This document shows positions 1 to 7,472 of a stretch of 11,527 nucleotides of DNA, piece after piece; the stretch's first letter is position 1; each line of letters starts with the position of its first letter. Both the position numbers and the translations under genes were made by a program. The notes beneath the pieces are model-generated. The model was not told the DNA's origin. It ran no database searches and saw only the letters and a list, made by a program, of their open reading frames with translations. This DNA comes from Pedobacter sp. UBA2067 (GTDB taxonomy: Bacteria; Bacteroidota; Bacteroidia; Sphingobacteriales; Sphingobacteriaceae), in contig DDAD01000113.1 of assembly GCA_002333205.1 (NCBI GenBank), positions 24,817-36,343 on the forward strand, written 5' to 3'.

Positions 1-575
1 TAACCGGACGCGAAAGTACTTCGGACTATGCGCAGGCAACAATCCAGGAAAGTGGCTCTGCATTACCGAAGTTCCAGGGTGGTTTCAACAACAACTTCCG
101 TTACAAAAACTTTAATCTGCGTGTAAGCACCTATTTCAACTATGGCAACAAGGTGTTCAGCAACAATTTGCGCTTCATGATGAACGATGGTCACGAGCCT
201 TATTACAACCAGATCCAGATGCCGGATGATTCTAAAATCTGGACCGGCCCCGGCGATACGCAAGCAACGGAACCTAGTCCGCAGAACTCCGCAAACTCCA
301 CAGAAACATCTACGCGTTACCTGAAAAATGGCAGCTACTTCGCCATTCGGAACATTGCACTTTCGTACAGATTGCCGAAATCATGGTCAAGCCGCATCAA
401 TATGGAAGGCATCACCGTTGGGTTTACCGCAGACGATGTGGCTACGTTCTCCAACTTTCTCGGACAGGATCCACAGACCACTATTCAGGCGGGCAGCTTC
501 GGTACGCCAGGAGTATCCGACTTCAAGTACCCGAACAACAGACAATATTTATTCAACATAAACTTTAACTTTTAG
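1..575 (+). CDS. SusC/RagA-family TonB-linked outer-membrane transporter, C-terminal fragment
   Basis: This is the 3' end of a gene that begins outside the window; the first complete codon starts at base 3 and about 190 residues are present. SusC proteins are TonB-dependent outer-membrane beta-barrels that import oligosaccharides together with a SusD lid. The visible part is typical of the last barrel strands of the family: alternating aromatic and polar residues (FNNNFRYKNFNLRVSTYFNY), a 'GSYFAIRNIALSYRLPKSW' stretch, and a final NINFNF ending in phenylalanine, the usual signal for outer-membrane barrel assembly. A susD gene follows 30 bp downstream, the standard arrangement. The plug, TonB box and carboxypeptidase-like N-terminal domain are not in view, so the substrate cannot be read from this fragment itself. 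Confidence 0.93.
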   Translation, partial: TGRESTSDYAQATIQESGSALPKFQGGFNNNFRYKNFNLRVSTYFNYGNKVFSNNLRFMMNDGHEPYYNQIQMPDDSKIWTGPGDTQATEPSPQNSANSTETSTRYLKNGSYFAIRNIALSYRLPKSWSSRINMEGITVGFTADDVATFSNFLGQDPQTTIQAGSFGTPGVSDFKYPNNRQYLFNINFNF

Positions 576-605
576 CCAAACAGGTATTACTAAAAACTTC
601 AAGAG

Positions 606-2123
606 ATGAAAAAGAAATTATTCGCCCTGTTTATGCTTTTTATGGCCGCAACAAGCAGCTGTAAGAAACTGGAGGTTAATCCAAGTGACGCGATCAGCAC
701 CGGAACATTGGTTACCACCAATGACGGATTAACAAACGCTTTAAATGGTGCATATGCATTGTTTAAAGACCATATCGAATTCAACGGCTCGGTTGATAAC
801 AACAACATGTATCTCCGCCAGTTCTATCAACTGTCTGACTTCGCAAGTGACGATATCACCTGCGGACAAATTACGGAAGACCCCCTTTTTAACAGCTTTA
901 CCCTAGGACACTCGCCTTCTCAGGCCAACACCAGGTATTTCTGGTATGTATCTTACAAGATGATCACCGGCGTGAATACCGTGATAGAAGCGATCGAGAA
1001 GTTACCTGAGCAGGATGCAAAGACCAAGCAGCTGCTGGGTGAATGTTACTTTTTGCGCGCCTTCTGCCACTTCAACCTGGTAAGGTTATTCGGACAGCCT
1101 TACAGCATCGCACCGGAATCACCGGGCATAATCCTGCGCACAAATCTAACCGATGAGGGGCAGAAAGCACGTTCCAGCGTGTCGGAGGTTTATGCTTCTG
1201 TACTCGCTGATACGGAGCAAGCTGCAAGCTTGATGACGCAACCAAGAGGCGTTCAATATGCTTCAGCAGAAGCAGCATGGAGCTTACTTGCCCGCGTGAA
1301 CCTTTACAAGGAGGATAATGCAAAAGCCATCGAGTATGCAAATAAGGTGATCAATTCAGGCAAGTATACGCTGATGACTAAGGCATCTTATCCCTCGCTT
1401 TTTGCCAATGCGGCAACAAGTCCAGAGACCATCTTCTGCGTTGCCTTTACCGCAGCTGATGATTACGGCAAATTTGGTTCAATTGCTTCTATGATTTACT
1501 CTGACGGGAACTCTGGCTGGGGTGAAGAGTTTGCTTCATCTTCGTTGCGTGCTGCTATGGCTTCACGTCCGGAAGATGTAAGGTGGTCGTACATCGTTCC
1601 TGCAAAGGATGAGTCAGGCGCCGTTATGAAGAAGAATGGCATTGAGATGTACTACATCACCAAGTTCTCCTTCCAGAATGGACAACCGAATTTAAGTTCA
1701 CCAATCATGTTCAGACTTGCAGAAATATATCTGATCCGTGCTGAAGCAGAAGCAAAAACAGGTGCTACGGCAGCCGCCTTGGACGACTTAGATATGATAC
1801 GCAAGAACCGCGGATTAGAAGCAGCTTTGTATAACAAGACCTTACCTGATGGTGCCAATGTTCTAGACCTGGTACTGGCAGAAAAGCGCATTGAAATGGC
1901 TTTCGAAGGTCACCGGACTTATGACGTGTTCCGCAACAAGCGAAGTCTGAACAAAGCTTACTGGGGCTATCACATCCTGGGCTTGAAAGAGACTGATATA
2001 GACCTTTCCAAAACACCTTCTGGTTATCAGAACCTGAGTGTACCATATACCAGTCCGAGAATCATCTACTACCTGCCGGTAGACGAGATTCTGAGTAATC
2101 CAAAGGCCATTCAAAACCAATAG
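606..2123 (+). CDS. RagB/SusD-family nutrient-uptake outer-membrane lipoprotein
   Basis: This 505-residue protein is the usual length for the family and is the surface glycan-binding partner of the upstream SusC. The start at 606 gives a lipoprotein signal: charged MKKK, a hydrophobic stretch, then a lipobox ending at Cys19 (TSSC), followed by KKLEVNP. The middle is helical and TPR-like. Near residue 368 is the family signature MFRLAEIYLIRAEAEAKTG, near residue 426 is EKRIEMAFEGHRTYDVFR, and the C-terminus reads DEILSNPKAIQNQ, all typical of the RagB/SusD C-terminal domain. It should sit on the outer leaflet and close over the SusC barrel. SusD sequences diverge quickly around the binding site, so the glycan cannot be predicted from this protein; the neighbouring enzymes are the better guide. 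Confidence 0.95.
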   Translation: MKKKLFALFMLFMAATSSCKKLEVNPSDAISTGTLVTTNDGLTNALNGAYALFKDHIEFNGSVDNNNMYLRQFYQLSDFASDDITCGQITEDPLFNSFTLGHSPSQANTRYFWYVSYKMITGVNTVIEAIEKLPEQDAKTKQLLGECYFLRAFCHFNLVRLFGQPYSIAPESPGIILRTNLTDEGQKARSSVSEVYASVLADTEQAASLMTQPRGVQYASAEAAWSLLARVNLYKEDNAKAIEYANKVINSGKYTLMTKASYPSLFANAATSPETIFCVAFTAADDYGKFGSIASMIYSDGNSGWGEEFASSSLRAAMASRPEDVRWSYIVPAKDESGAVMKKNGIEMYYITKFSFQNGQPNLSSPIMFRLAEIYLIRAEAEAKTGATAAALDDLDMIRKNRGLEAALYNKTLPDGANVLDLVLAEKRIEMAFEGHRTYDVFRNKRSLNKAYWGYHILGLKETDIDLSKTPSGYQNLSVPYTSPRIIYYLPVDEILSNPKAIQNQ

Positions 2124-2151
2124 TTAATCAAGGTTTACCCATACAATTGAG

Positions 2152-3018
2152 ATGAAGAATTTAAAATCATACCTGTGCCTGCTTTGTGTAACACTTGCAG
2201 GGACACTACTAAATAGCTGCAAAGAAGATGACTACCAACCACAAACGAACCTGGCTTATGAGGTGGTTGTTGAAGGTAGCACTGCAACATTCAAGGTGAT
2301 TACGGAAGGCGTCACTGGCTACAGCTGGGACTTTGGAGACGGACAAACCTCCACGGATGCTAATCCAAGTCATACCTACCCTGGCAAGGGCAAGTACGTA
2401 CCAACGTTAACCGCCATGGTAAATGGCCAAACTGCAGAATCCTCTACGGTGATCCGGATCGCAAAATCCTCACCGGTGAAGATCAATGACAACAGCCTTG
2501 ACGATTGGGCTGCCGTGACTAAGGATGTGGTTACACTGGGAGCTACAAAAGGCATCTTCAATGCTGTTAAATTTGACTACGACGGGAACTACATCTACAT
2601 GTACGCAGAGATGACGGGAAGAAGAGCAGATGCCAATATTTTCGACTTCTATATCGACTCGGACAACAATCCGGGTACTGGTTTGCTCACTGGAACGTTC
2701 ACTGGGGGTGCCTATGATATACTTCTTGAAGGACAACTATTAACTGCCGGACTGGACATCTTTTATCATGCAGGAACCAACCAGAATGCTTTTGCCTTTG
2801 ACCAGCAGTCGATCTCTGAAGCGTTTACGGTAGGTACCGTGAAAGAAGAAGGCGGCATGGTGAAATTCGAAATGCGCATTGCAAGAGGGAAGTTAAAGGG
2901 ACTTACCGGAGAAGGTATGCGAATCGGTATTCAGGCGATCAAAAATGATTGGTCTGTGGTGCTGGGCAATGCGCCGGGTGAAGGTGCGCCGAGTTTCTTT
3001 TTAGACATGAGTGAATAA
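2152..3018 (+). CDS. PKD-domain lipoprotein, probable surface glycan-binding protein
   Basis: This is a 288-residue predicted lipoprotein 28 bp after susD, the position usually held by SusE/F-like or other surface glycan-binding proteins. The signal peptide ends at Cys23 (LLNSC) and the mature end starts CKEDD, which fits the K-(D/E)2 lipoprotein export signal described for Bacteroidota surface lipoproteins. Residues about 34-105 form a PKD domain, with the hallmark YSWDFGDG at 57-64 and HTYPGKGKY at 74-82. Residues about 110-288 are beta-rich, with DGNYIYMYAEM and DFYIDSDNNPGTG. This resembles the CBM9/DOMON-like repeats of Bacteroidota sugar-binding lipoproteins. No catalytic motif is visible. 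PKD and lipoprotein calls are firm. The glycan-binding role is inferred from domain type and position. Confidence 0.85.
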   Translation: MKNLKSYLCLLCVTLAGTLLNSCKEDDYQPQTNLAYEVVVEGSTATFKVITEGVTGYSWDFGDGQTSTDANPSHTYPGKGKYVPTLTAMVNGQTAESSTVIRIAKSSPVKINDNSLDDWAAVTKDVVTLGATKGIFNAVKFDYDGNYIYMYAEMTGRRADANIFDFYIDSDNNPGTGLLTGTFTGGAYDILLEGQLLTAGLDIFYHAGTNQNAFAFDQQSISEAFTVGTVKEEGGMVKFEMRIARGKLKGLTGEGMRIGIQAIKNDWSVVLGNAPGEGAPSFFLDMSE

Positions 3019-3039
3019 TGCATTAAAGCCAAGCTTTCT

Positions 3040-4161
3040 ATGACAAATACCATTAACGCTGATCAAAGCAATTATCGACTGAGCTCCCTTGATGTACTAC
3101 GTGGCATCATCATGATCCTGCTTTGTGCAGAAAGTTGCAGGGTTTACGAGTCGATCAAACATTTGGGTCCCTCCGGCTTGGCCGGAGGATTTGTGAATCA
3201 ATTTTTCCATCATCCCTGGCACGGCCTGCATTTCTGGGACCTGGTGCAGCCTGCATTTATGTTCATGGCAGGCTCTGCAATGTATATTTCCTACAGCCGC
3301 AAGCTTGCGAAAGGTGTAAGCTGGTCTGCGAATTTCAAGCATATTTTAGTACGTTGCTTCCGACTGTTCATCTGCGGTGTTGGCCTGCATTGTATCTATG
3401 CAGGTAAACCTGTCTGGGAACTCTGGAATGTACTTACGCAACTCGCCTTTACCACCCTGATTGCTTATCTGATCATCAACCGATCTTATTCATTTCAGAT
3501 TGGGTTTTCGGTTGCATTGCTATTGCTCACAGAATTTCTTTACCGGACCGTGCTGCTGCCAGGCTTTTCACAGCCGTTTGTGGAAGGCCAGAACTTCGGT
3601 TCTTATATGGATACCTTTTTAATGGGCAAGATCAATAGCGATGGATGGGTAGCCATTAACATCATCCCTACAGCCGCGCATACCATTTGGGGGGTACTGG
3701 CTGGCAAGCTGCTTATTGCAGAACGCAGCAATGCCTATAAGCTTAAAGCTTTAGTCCTCGCGGGTATACTCGCATTGGTATTAGGCTTCGGCCTGGATCT
3801 GCTGAACATCACGCCCATCATCAAACGGATCAGTACAAGTTCCTTTGCGCTGGCTTCCGGAGGATGGGTCTTGCTGCTACTAGCAGCCATTTACTGGATC
3901 GTTGACATCAAAAAGAATAACCGCTATGCATGGATCGCCACCGTAATGGGCATGAACGCTATTTTCATCTACCTCTTCTTTGAGACCGTAGGTATGCAGT
4001 GGGTAAACGGTGCCGTAGATGTTTTCAGCGGACAGATGCTACAGCTGTTCATTGGAGTACCAGAGGGCATTGCCGCAGTTGTCTCAGCATTCTTTACGTT
4101 GCTTTTAGAATGGGGCTTGTGCTACTGGCTCTATAAACGAGGCATTTTCTTCAAGCTTTAA
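3040..4161 (+). CDS. DUF5009 / HGSNAT-like membrane acyltransferase
   Basis: This 373-residue polytopic membrane protein has roughly ten hydrophobic segments. The N-terminal RLSSLDVLRGIIMILL (13-28) is the family opening, and HHPWHGLHFWDLVQPAFMFMAG (split here as H57 to Q70, then P71 to G78) corresponds to the conserved 'W-x-G-L/F...DLV-x-P-x-F-x-F-x-x-G' block. In human heparan-alpha-glucosaminide N-acetyltransferase this block follows the catalytic histidine; His57 or His58 is the likely counterpart. Characterised relatives move an acetyl group from cytoplasmic acetyl-CoA across the membrane onto the amino group of a terminal hexosamine. Bacterial members are common in PULs but rarely characterised. 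It lies 21 bp after the PKD lipoprotein and 29 bp before the kinase, so it is probably co-transcribed. Acetylation of an amino sugar in the periplasm is an inference; another acyl acceptor is possible. Confidence 0.82.
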   Translation: MTNTINADQSNYRLSSLDVLRGIIMILLCAESCRVYESIKHLGPSGLAGGFVNQFFHHPWHGLHFWDLVQPAFMFMAGSAMYISYSRKLAKGVSWSANFKHILVRCFRLFICGVGLHCIYAGKPVWELWNVLTQLAFTTLIAYLIINRSYSFQIGFSVALLLLTEFLYRTVLLPGFSQPFVEGQNFGSYMDTFLMGKINSDGWVAINIIPTAAHTIWGVLAGKLLIAERSNAYKLKALVLAGILALVLGFGLDLLNITPIIKRISTSSFALASGGWVLLLLAAIYWIVDIKKNNRYAWIATVMGMNAIFIYLFFETVGMQWVNGAVDVFSGQMLQLFIGVPEGIAAVVSAFFTLLLEWGLCYWLYKRGIFFKL

Positions 4162-4190
4162 CCTACATTCCTAATCATAATCTAACTATA

Positions 4191-5318
4191 GTGCAAATAT
4201 CCAATTACATCCCTGAAGTTATTAGCAATTTCAAATGTTCGGCCAAGGGCAACGATGTCCAGGCGTACGGCTCGGGGCATATCAATGATTCATTTCTAGT
4301 GAAAAACCTAGCGCCAGAGGACACAGACTATCTATTGCAGCGCATCAACAATTCCATTTTCAGCGATGTGGAAGCACTTACCGGAAACATGCTGCGTGTT
4401 ACGCAACACCTGAAGGAGAAAGTGCTTAGCCAACATGGAGATCCATTGAAAGAAGTTATGACGCTCATCCCCACCGTCAACAATCAATACTACTATCGTG
4501 ATAGCGGTGGCAACTACTGGCGCATGCTGCACTTCTTGAAAGATACCAGGTCTTACGACATGGTATCGACAGCGAAACAGGCATATCAAGGAGGAAAGGC
4601 TTTCGGTAAATTTCAGTCCATGCTTGCTGACTTCCCTTCGGAAGAATTGTTTGAAGTTATTCCGGACTTCCACAATATTGAGTTCAGACTTACGCAGTTG
4701 AAAGAAGCAGTTGCCAGCAACCTTGGGGATCGTCTGGAAACCGTGACAGAAGAACTGGAGCTGGTTAAAGCACATGCAGATGCCATGCTTTACTTCCAGC
4801 AAACAGAAACACTTGCGACCTTACCAAAGCGCGTTACTCATAATGATACCAAGTTTAACAATGTGCTACTTGATCAAGATGATGAAGCACAGTGTGTGAT
4901 TGACTTGGAAACTGTAATGCAGGGCTATGTAGCGTACGACTTCGGCGATGCCATTAGAACGATCATCAATACGGCAGCGGAAGATGAAGCGGATCTAGAA
5001 AAAATCCAGCTGAATATGCCGCTTTTTCAGGCTTATACCCGGGGATACCTGGAAAGTGCCGCAAACTTCCTTACCGATCAGGAAGTACAATCACTGGTCA
5101 AAGGTGTATTGTTGTTTCCGTACATGCAAGGCGTGCGGTTTTTAACCGACTACCTGAATGGAGATACCTATTATAAAATAAAGTTCCCGGATCACAATCT
5201 ACAACGTACACGGGCACAGTTCCGCTTGTTTAGAAATCTTTATAATAAAGCGGCCGAACTTCAAGAGATCATCGAAAAGGAAATGAGCAATCTAAAAACA
5301 TCACAAGCACATGGCTAA
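4191..5318 (+). CDS. APH-fold sugar kinase, N-acetylhexosamine 1-kinase (NahK)-like
   Basis: This 375-residue cytoplasmic kinase would be named 'aminoglycoside phosphotransferase' by automatic pipelines, but its pattern is closer to NahK (about 360 residues), which phosphorylates GlcNAc or GalNAc at C1 using ATP. Visible features are YGSGHINDSFLV (26-37), which matches the NahK glycine-loop region, YLLQRINNSIF (47-57), the catalytic loop H217-N-D219-T-K-F-N-N224, and the metal-site segment VIDLET around Asp238. Asp219 is the expected catalytic base and Asn224/Asp238 the Mg ligands. The start is a GTG; it places YGxGHIN at the family's usual distance from the N-terminus, and the next in-frame Met (about residue 69) would remove the ATP loop. 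Its 3' end overlaps the next gene by 8 bp. Resistance to aminoglycosides is unlikely given the PUL setting. GalNAc/GlcNAc specificity is inferred. Confidence 0.82.
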   Translation: MQISNYIPEVISNFKCSAKGNDVQAYGSGHINDSFLVKNLAPEDTDYLLQRINNSIFSDVEALTGNMLRVTQHLKEKVLSQHGDPLKEVMTLIPTVNNQYYYRDSGGNYWRMLHFLKDTRSYDMVSTAKQAYQGGKAFGKFQSMLADFPSEELFEVIPDFHNIEFRLTQLKEAVASNLGDRLETVTEELELVKAHADAMLYFQQTETLATLPKRVTHNDTKFNNVLLDQDDEAQCVIDLETVMQGYVAYDFGDAIRTIINTAAEDEADLEKIQLNMPLFQAYTRGYLESAANFLTDQEVQSLVKGVLLFPYMQGVRFLTDYLNGDTYYKIKFPDHNLQRTRAQFRLFRNLYNKAAELQEIIEKEMSNLKTSQAHG

Positions 5319-5964
5319 TCCATTCGTTATACCCTTTTTACCCAAGGTAGATGCCCATACCCAAATAGAAGAGCTATCGGAGCGGCTTGATCAACTGGGG
5401 CAAAATCGCATCATCTTTGCACCATGGGCCACTGGGTCTGAACTACCTGAGGTGTCTTTTACCATAGCACACAACAGTGATGCAATCTTGCTGAAGTATG
5501 ATGTTACTGAACCGGAAATTAAAGCAACTTACCACAACTTCAATGACCCCGTATATGAAGACAGCTGTGTGGAATGCTTTATTTCTTTTGGTAATGAAGC
5601 GGAATATTATAACCTGGAGTTTAACTGTGCCGGTACTGCTAGAATGGAGTTTGGCGCGGACAGAAATGAACGGACCTTTATTTCTCCAAAACAATTGGAG
5701 GCCATACGCTACATGGCAAGCATCGGGAACAAATCGGCTGCAGGCATCAACTGGACGTTAACCTTATATCTTCCAAAAGCGCTATTCAAGTTCCACCCTA
5801 ACCTTCAACTTGAGCAAACGCCTGTACGGATCAACTTCTACAAGTGTGGCGATGGACTTTCACAGCCACATTTCCTGTGCTGGAGTAACATTATAGCTGA
5901 CAAACCGAACTTTCATTTACCCGCCTTTTTCAAAGAAGCTATCTTTAATAAGGCAACTAGTTAG
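5311..5964 (+). CDS. Carbohydrate-binding family 9-like protein, leaderless
   Basis: This 217-residue protein is recognisable as a stand-alone CBM9-like beta-sandwich. Its features are AILLKYDVTEPEIKATYHNFNDPVYEDSCVECF (about 52-84, in which VYEDSCVECFI is the family core), YYNLEFNCAGTARME, a W-x-LTLYLPKALF strand, and the closing NFYKCGDGLSQPHFLCWSNI. CBM9 modules usually bind reducing ends of sugars. No signal peptide, lipobox or transmembrane segment is visible at MANPFVIPFLPKVDAH, so the product appears cytoplasmic unless it is exported by a non-classical route. The ATG lies inside the last codons of the kinase gene (8-bp overlap, ATGGCTAA sharing the kinase stop), which indicates translational coupling and suggests that the two products work together. 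It has no fused catalytic domain. A role as sugar sensor, chaperone or accessory binding factor is inference. Confidence 0.78.
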   Translation: MANPFVIPFLPKVDAHTQIEELSERLDQLGQNRIIFAPWATGSELPEVSFTIAHNSDAILLKYDVTEPEIKATYHNFNDPVYEDSCVECFISFGNEAEYYNLEFNCAGTARMEFGADRNERTFISPKQLEAIRYMASIGNKSAAGINWTLTLYLPKALFKFHPNLQLEQTPVRINFYKCGDGLSQPHFLCWSNIIADKPNFHLPAFFKEAIFNKATS

Positions 5965-6043
5965 GCTGAAGTAAGCACTTAAATATTAGGCCATGCTTTG
6001 TGTAACGGCCAGGTAACTGAATAAAAAATTAATCGAACATATT

Positions 6044-7393
6044 ATGGATCGCAGAGAATTCGTTAAAAACACTGCCGTTGGCGTAGCCGGCTTTACCATC
6101 CTTCCATCAGGCACGCTATTCGCAAAAAATGCCGATAAAGTAAGACTAGGATATATAGGTGTAGGTTTACGTGGACGTAACCATGTGGGCGAAGGCCTAT
6201 TGCGTAATGATGTAGAAATTGTAGCCATTTGCGATACACAGGAAAGTTCCCTGAAATACTGTCGCGAGCAATTTGTGAAAGCGAAGAAAAAGCTCCCTAC
6301 AGAATATACCGGTGGATTGGATGCTTATAAAAAGCTCATTGCCCGTAAGGATATTGATGCGGTGATCATTTCTACACCTTGGGAGTTCCATAAAGATCAG
6401 GCGATTGACACCATGCGGGCAGGGAAATACGTTGGGTGTGAAGTTATAGCGGGCGTTACAGAGCAGGATCACTGGGATATTCTAAAGGTTTATGAAGAAA
6501 CAAAAGTCCCATACATGACATTGGAAAATGTTTGTTACCGCAGGGATGTAATGGCTGTGTTGAACATGGTACGCCAGAATATTTTCGGTGAGTTGATCCA
6601 CCTGGAAGGTGGTTACGAGCATGACCTTAGAGGCGTATTGTTCAATGATGGTAAGAACTTTAGCGGTAAAGGCGCAGAGTTCGGTCCGAATACCGTGGGT
6701 GAAGCGCAGTGGCGCACCCAATGGAACATCGATCGTGACGGCGACATCTACCCTACCCATGGTGCTGGTCCGGTGATGAACTACATCAACATTAACCGCG
6801 GTAACCGTTTCACCAACCTGGTTTCTTTTTCTTCAAAATCCAGGGGTTTGAATTCCTACATTGAGAAAGTTTCCCCAGGACATAAAAACGCGAACATCAA
6901 GTTTAAGAATGGAGATGTGACCACCACCATGCTAAACTGCGCAAATGGTGAGACCGTAACGCTAACGCATGACACGCACCTGCCAAGGCCCTATTCATTA
7001 GGTTTCCGCGTACAGGGAACAGAGGGCATTTGGATGGATGTAAATAATTCCATTTACATTGAAGGTAAATCTGCTAAGTACGATCAATGGGATAAAGCAG
7101 AAACCTGGTTCGAGAAATATGATCACCCGCTATGGAAAAAATATGCGGCACAAGCAGAAGGTGCTGGCCACGGTGGTATGGACTGGTATGTATTTAATGC
7201 CTTCATCCTGGCGGTTAAACAACGTAAGCAGACTCCTATTGATATTTATGACTCGTTAACCATGAGCGTGATTACGCCACTTTCCGAGAAGTCATTGAAT
7301 GAAGGTAATGCACCGCAGCAATTCCCGGATTTTACAAATGGAAAATGGAAGGAAAGAAAGAATACTTTTGCCCTTGATGACAGCGGATTGTAA
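6044..7393 (+). CDS. Gfo/Idh/MocA-family glycosidase, GH109-type alpha-N-acetylgalactosaminidase
   Basis: This 449-residue protein has a twin-arginine leader: D-R3-R4-E-F-V-K, then a hydrophobic stretch to about residue 27. The mature part opens with a Rossmann fold (GVGLRG, 39-44), the NAD-binding site. GH109 enzymes cleave alpha-linked GalNAc by a redox mechanism using tightly bound NAD+. That fits folding around the cofactor in the cytoplasm followed by Tat export. The active-site residues I recall for the Elizabethkingia enzyme (E149, Y179, H181, Y225, H228, Y307) have counterparts here with a near-constant offset: E161 (LENVCY), Y191 and H193 (GYEHD), Y236 and H239 (YPTHGAGPV), and Y317 (PRPYSLGF). 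The usual dehydrogenase EKP motif is replaced by CEV (Glu133). The gene ends the PUL, 79 bp after the CBM9-like gene and directly before a terminator. Simple dehydrogenase activity is the alternative. Confidence 0.87.
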   Translation: MDRREFVKNTAVGVAGFTILPSGTLFAKNADKVRLGYIGVGLRGRNHVGEGLLRNDVEIVAICDTQESSLKYCREQFVKAKKKLPTEYTGGLDAYKKLIARKDIDAVIISTPWEFHKDQAIDTMRAGKYVGCEVIAGVTEQDHWDILKVYEETKVPYMTLENVCYRRDVMAVLNMVRQNIFGELIHLEGGYEHDLRGVLFNDGKNFSGKGAEFGPNTVGEAQWRTQWNIDRDGDIYPTHGAGPVMNYININRGNRFTNLVSFSSKSRGLNSYIEKVSPGHKNANIKFKNGDVTTTMLNCANGETVTLTHDTHLPRPYSLGFRVQGTEGIWMDVNNSIYIEGKSAKYDQWDKAETWFEKYDHPLWKKYAAQAEGAGHGGMDWYVFNAFILAVKQRKQTPIDIYDSLTMSVITPLSEKSLNEGNAPQQFPDFTNGKWKERKNTFALDDSGL

Positions 7394-7418
7394 CGCCATC
7401 TGAAGATCAGCAATAGCT

Positions 7419-7458
7419 AAAAAGCGGCCCGTAAAACGTAATTACTGGCCGCTTTTTT
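7419..7458. terminator. Bidirectional intrinsic terminator between convergent genes
   Basis: The arm 7419-7429 (AAAAAGCGGCC) pairs with 7447-7457 (GGCCGCTTTTT). The inner GTAA (7431-7434) pairs with TTAC (7442-7445) after a C/T mismatch, leaving a 7-nt loop. The + strand stem is followed by a T run (7453-7458) and the opposite strand has the matching run from 7419-7423, so it can stop both the PUL transcript and the convergent reductase transcript ending at 7473. Confidence 0.88.
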
Positions 7459-7472
7459 ATATAGGAAAATTT

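Noticed and set aside
4332..4802. 156-codon open frame on the - strand inside the sugar kinase gene
   Set aside because: It is antisense to a clearly recognisable kinase, its translation shows no known motif and its composition (runs of F, H, V, Q) is that of a reverse-strand shadow.
4191..5318. Aminoglycoside-resistance phosphotransferase
   Set aside because: The APH fold is real, but YGxGHIN, the HNDTKFNN loop and the PUL position fit a sugar 1-kinase far better than a resistance gene.
5989..6011. GGCC pair at 5989-5992 and 6008-6011 as a hairpin terminator inside the PUL
   Set aside because: Only four pairs, no T run behind it, and GGCC is self-complementary, so pairing is expected by chance.
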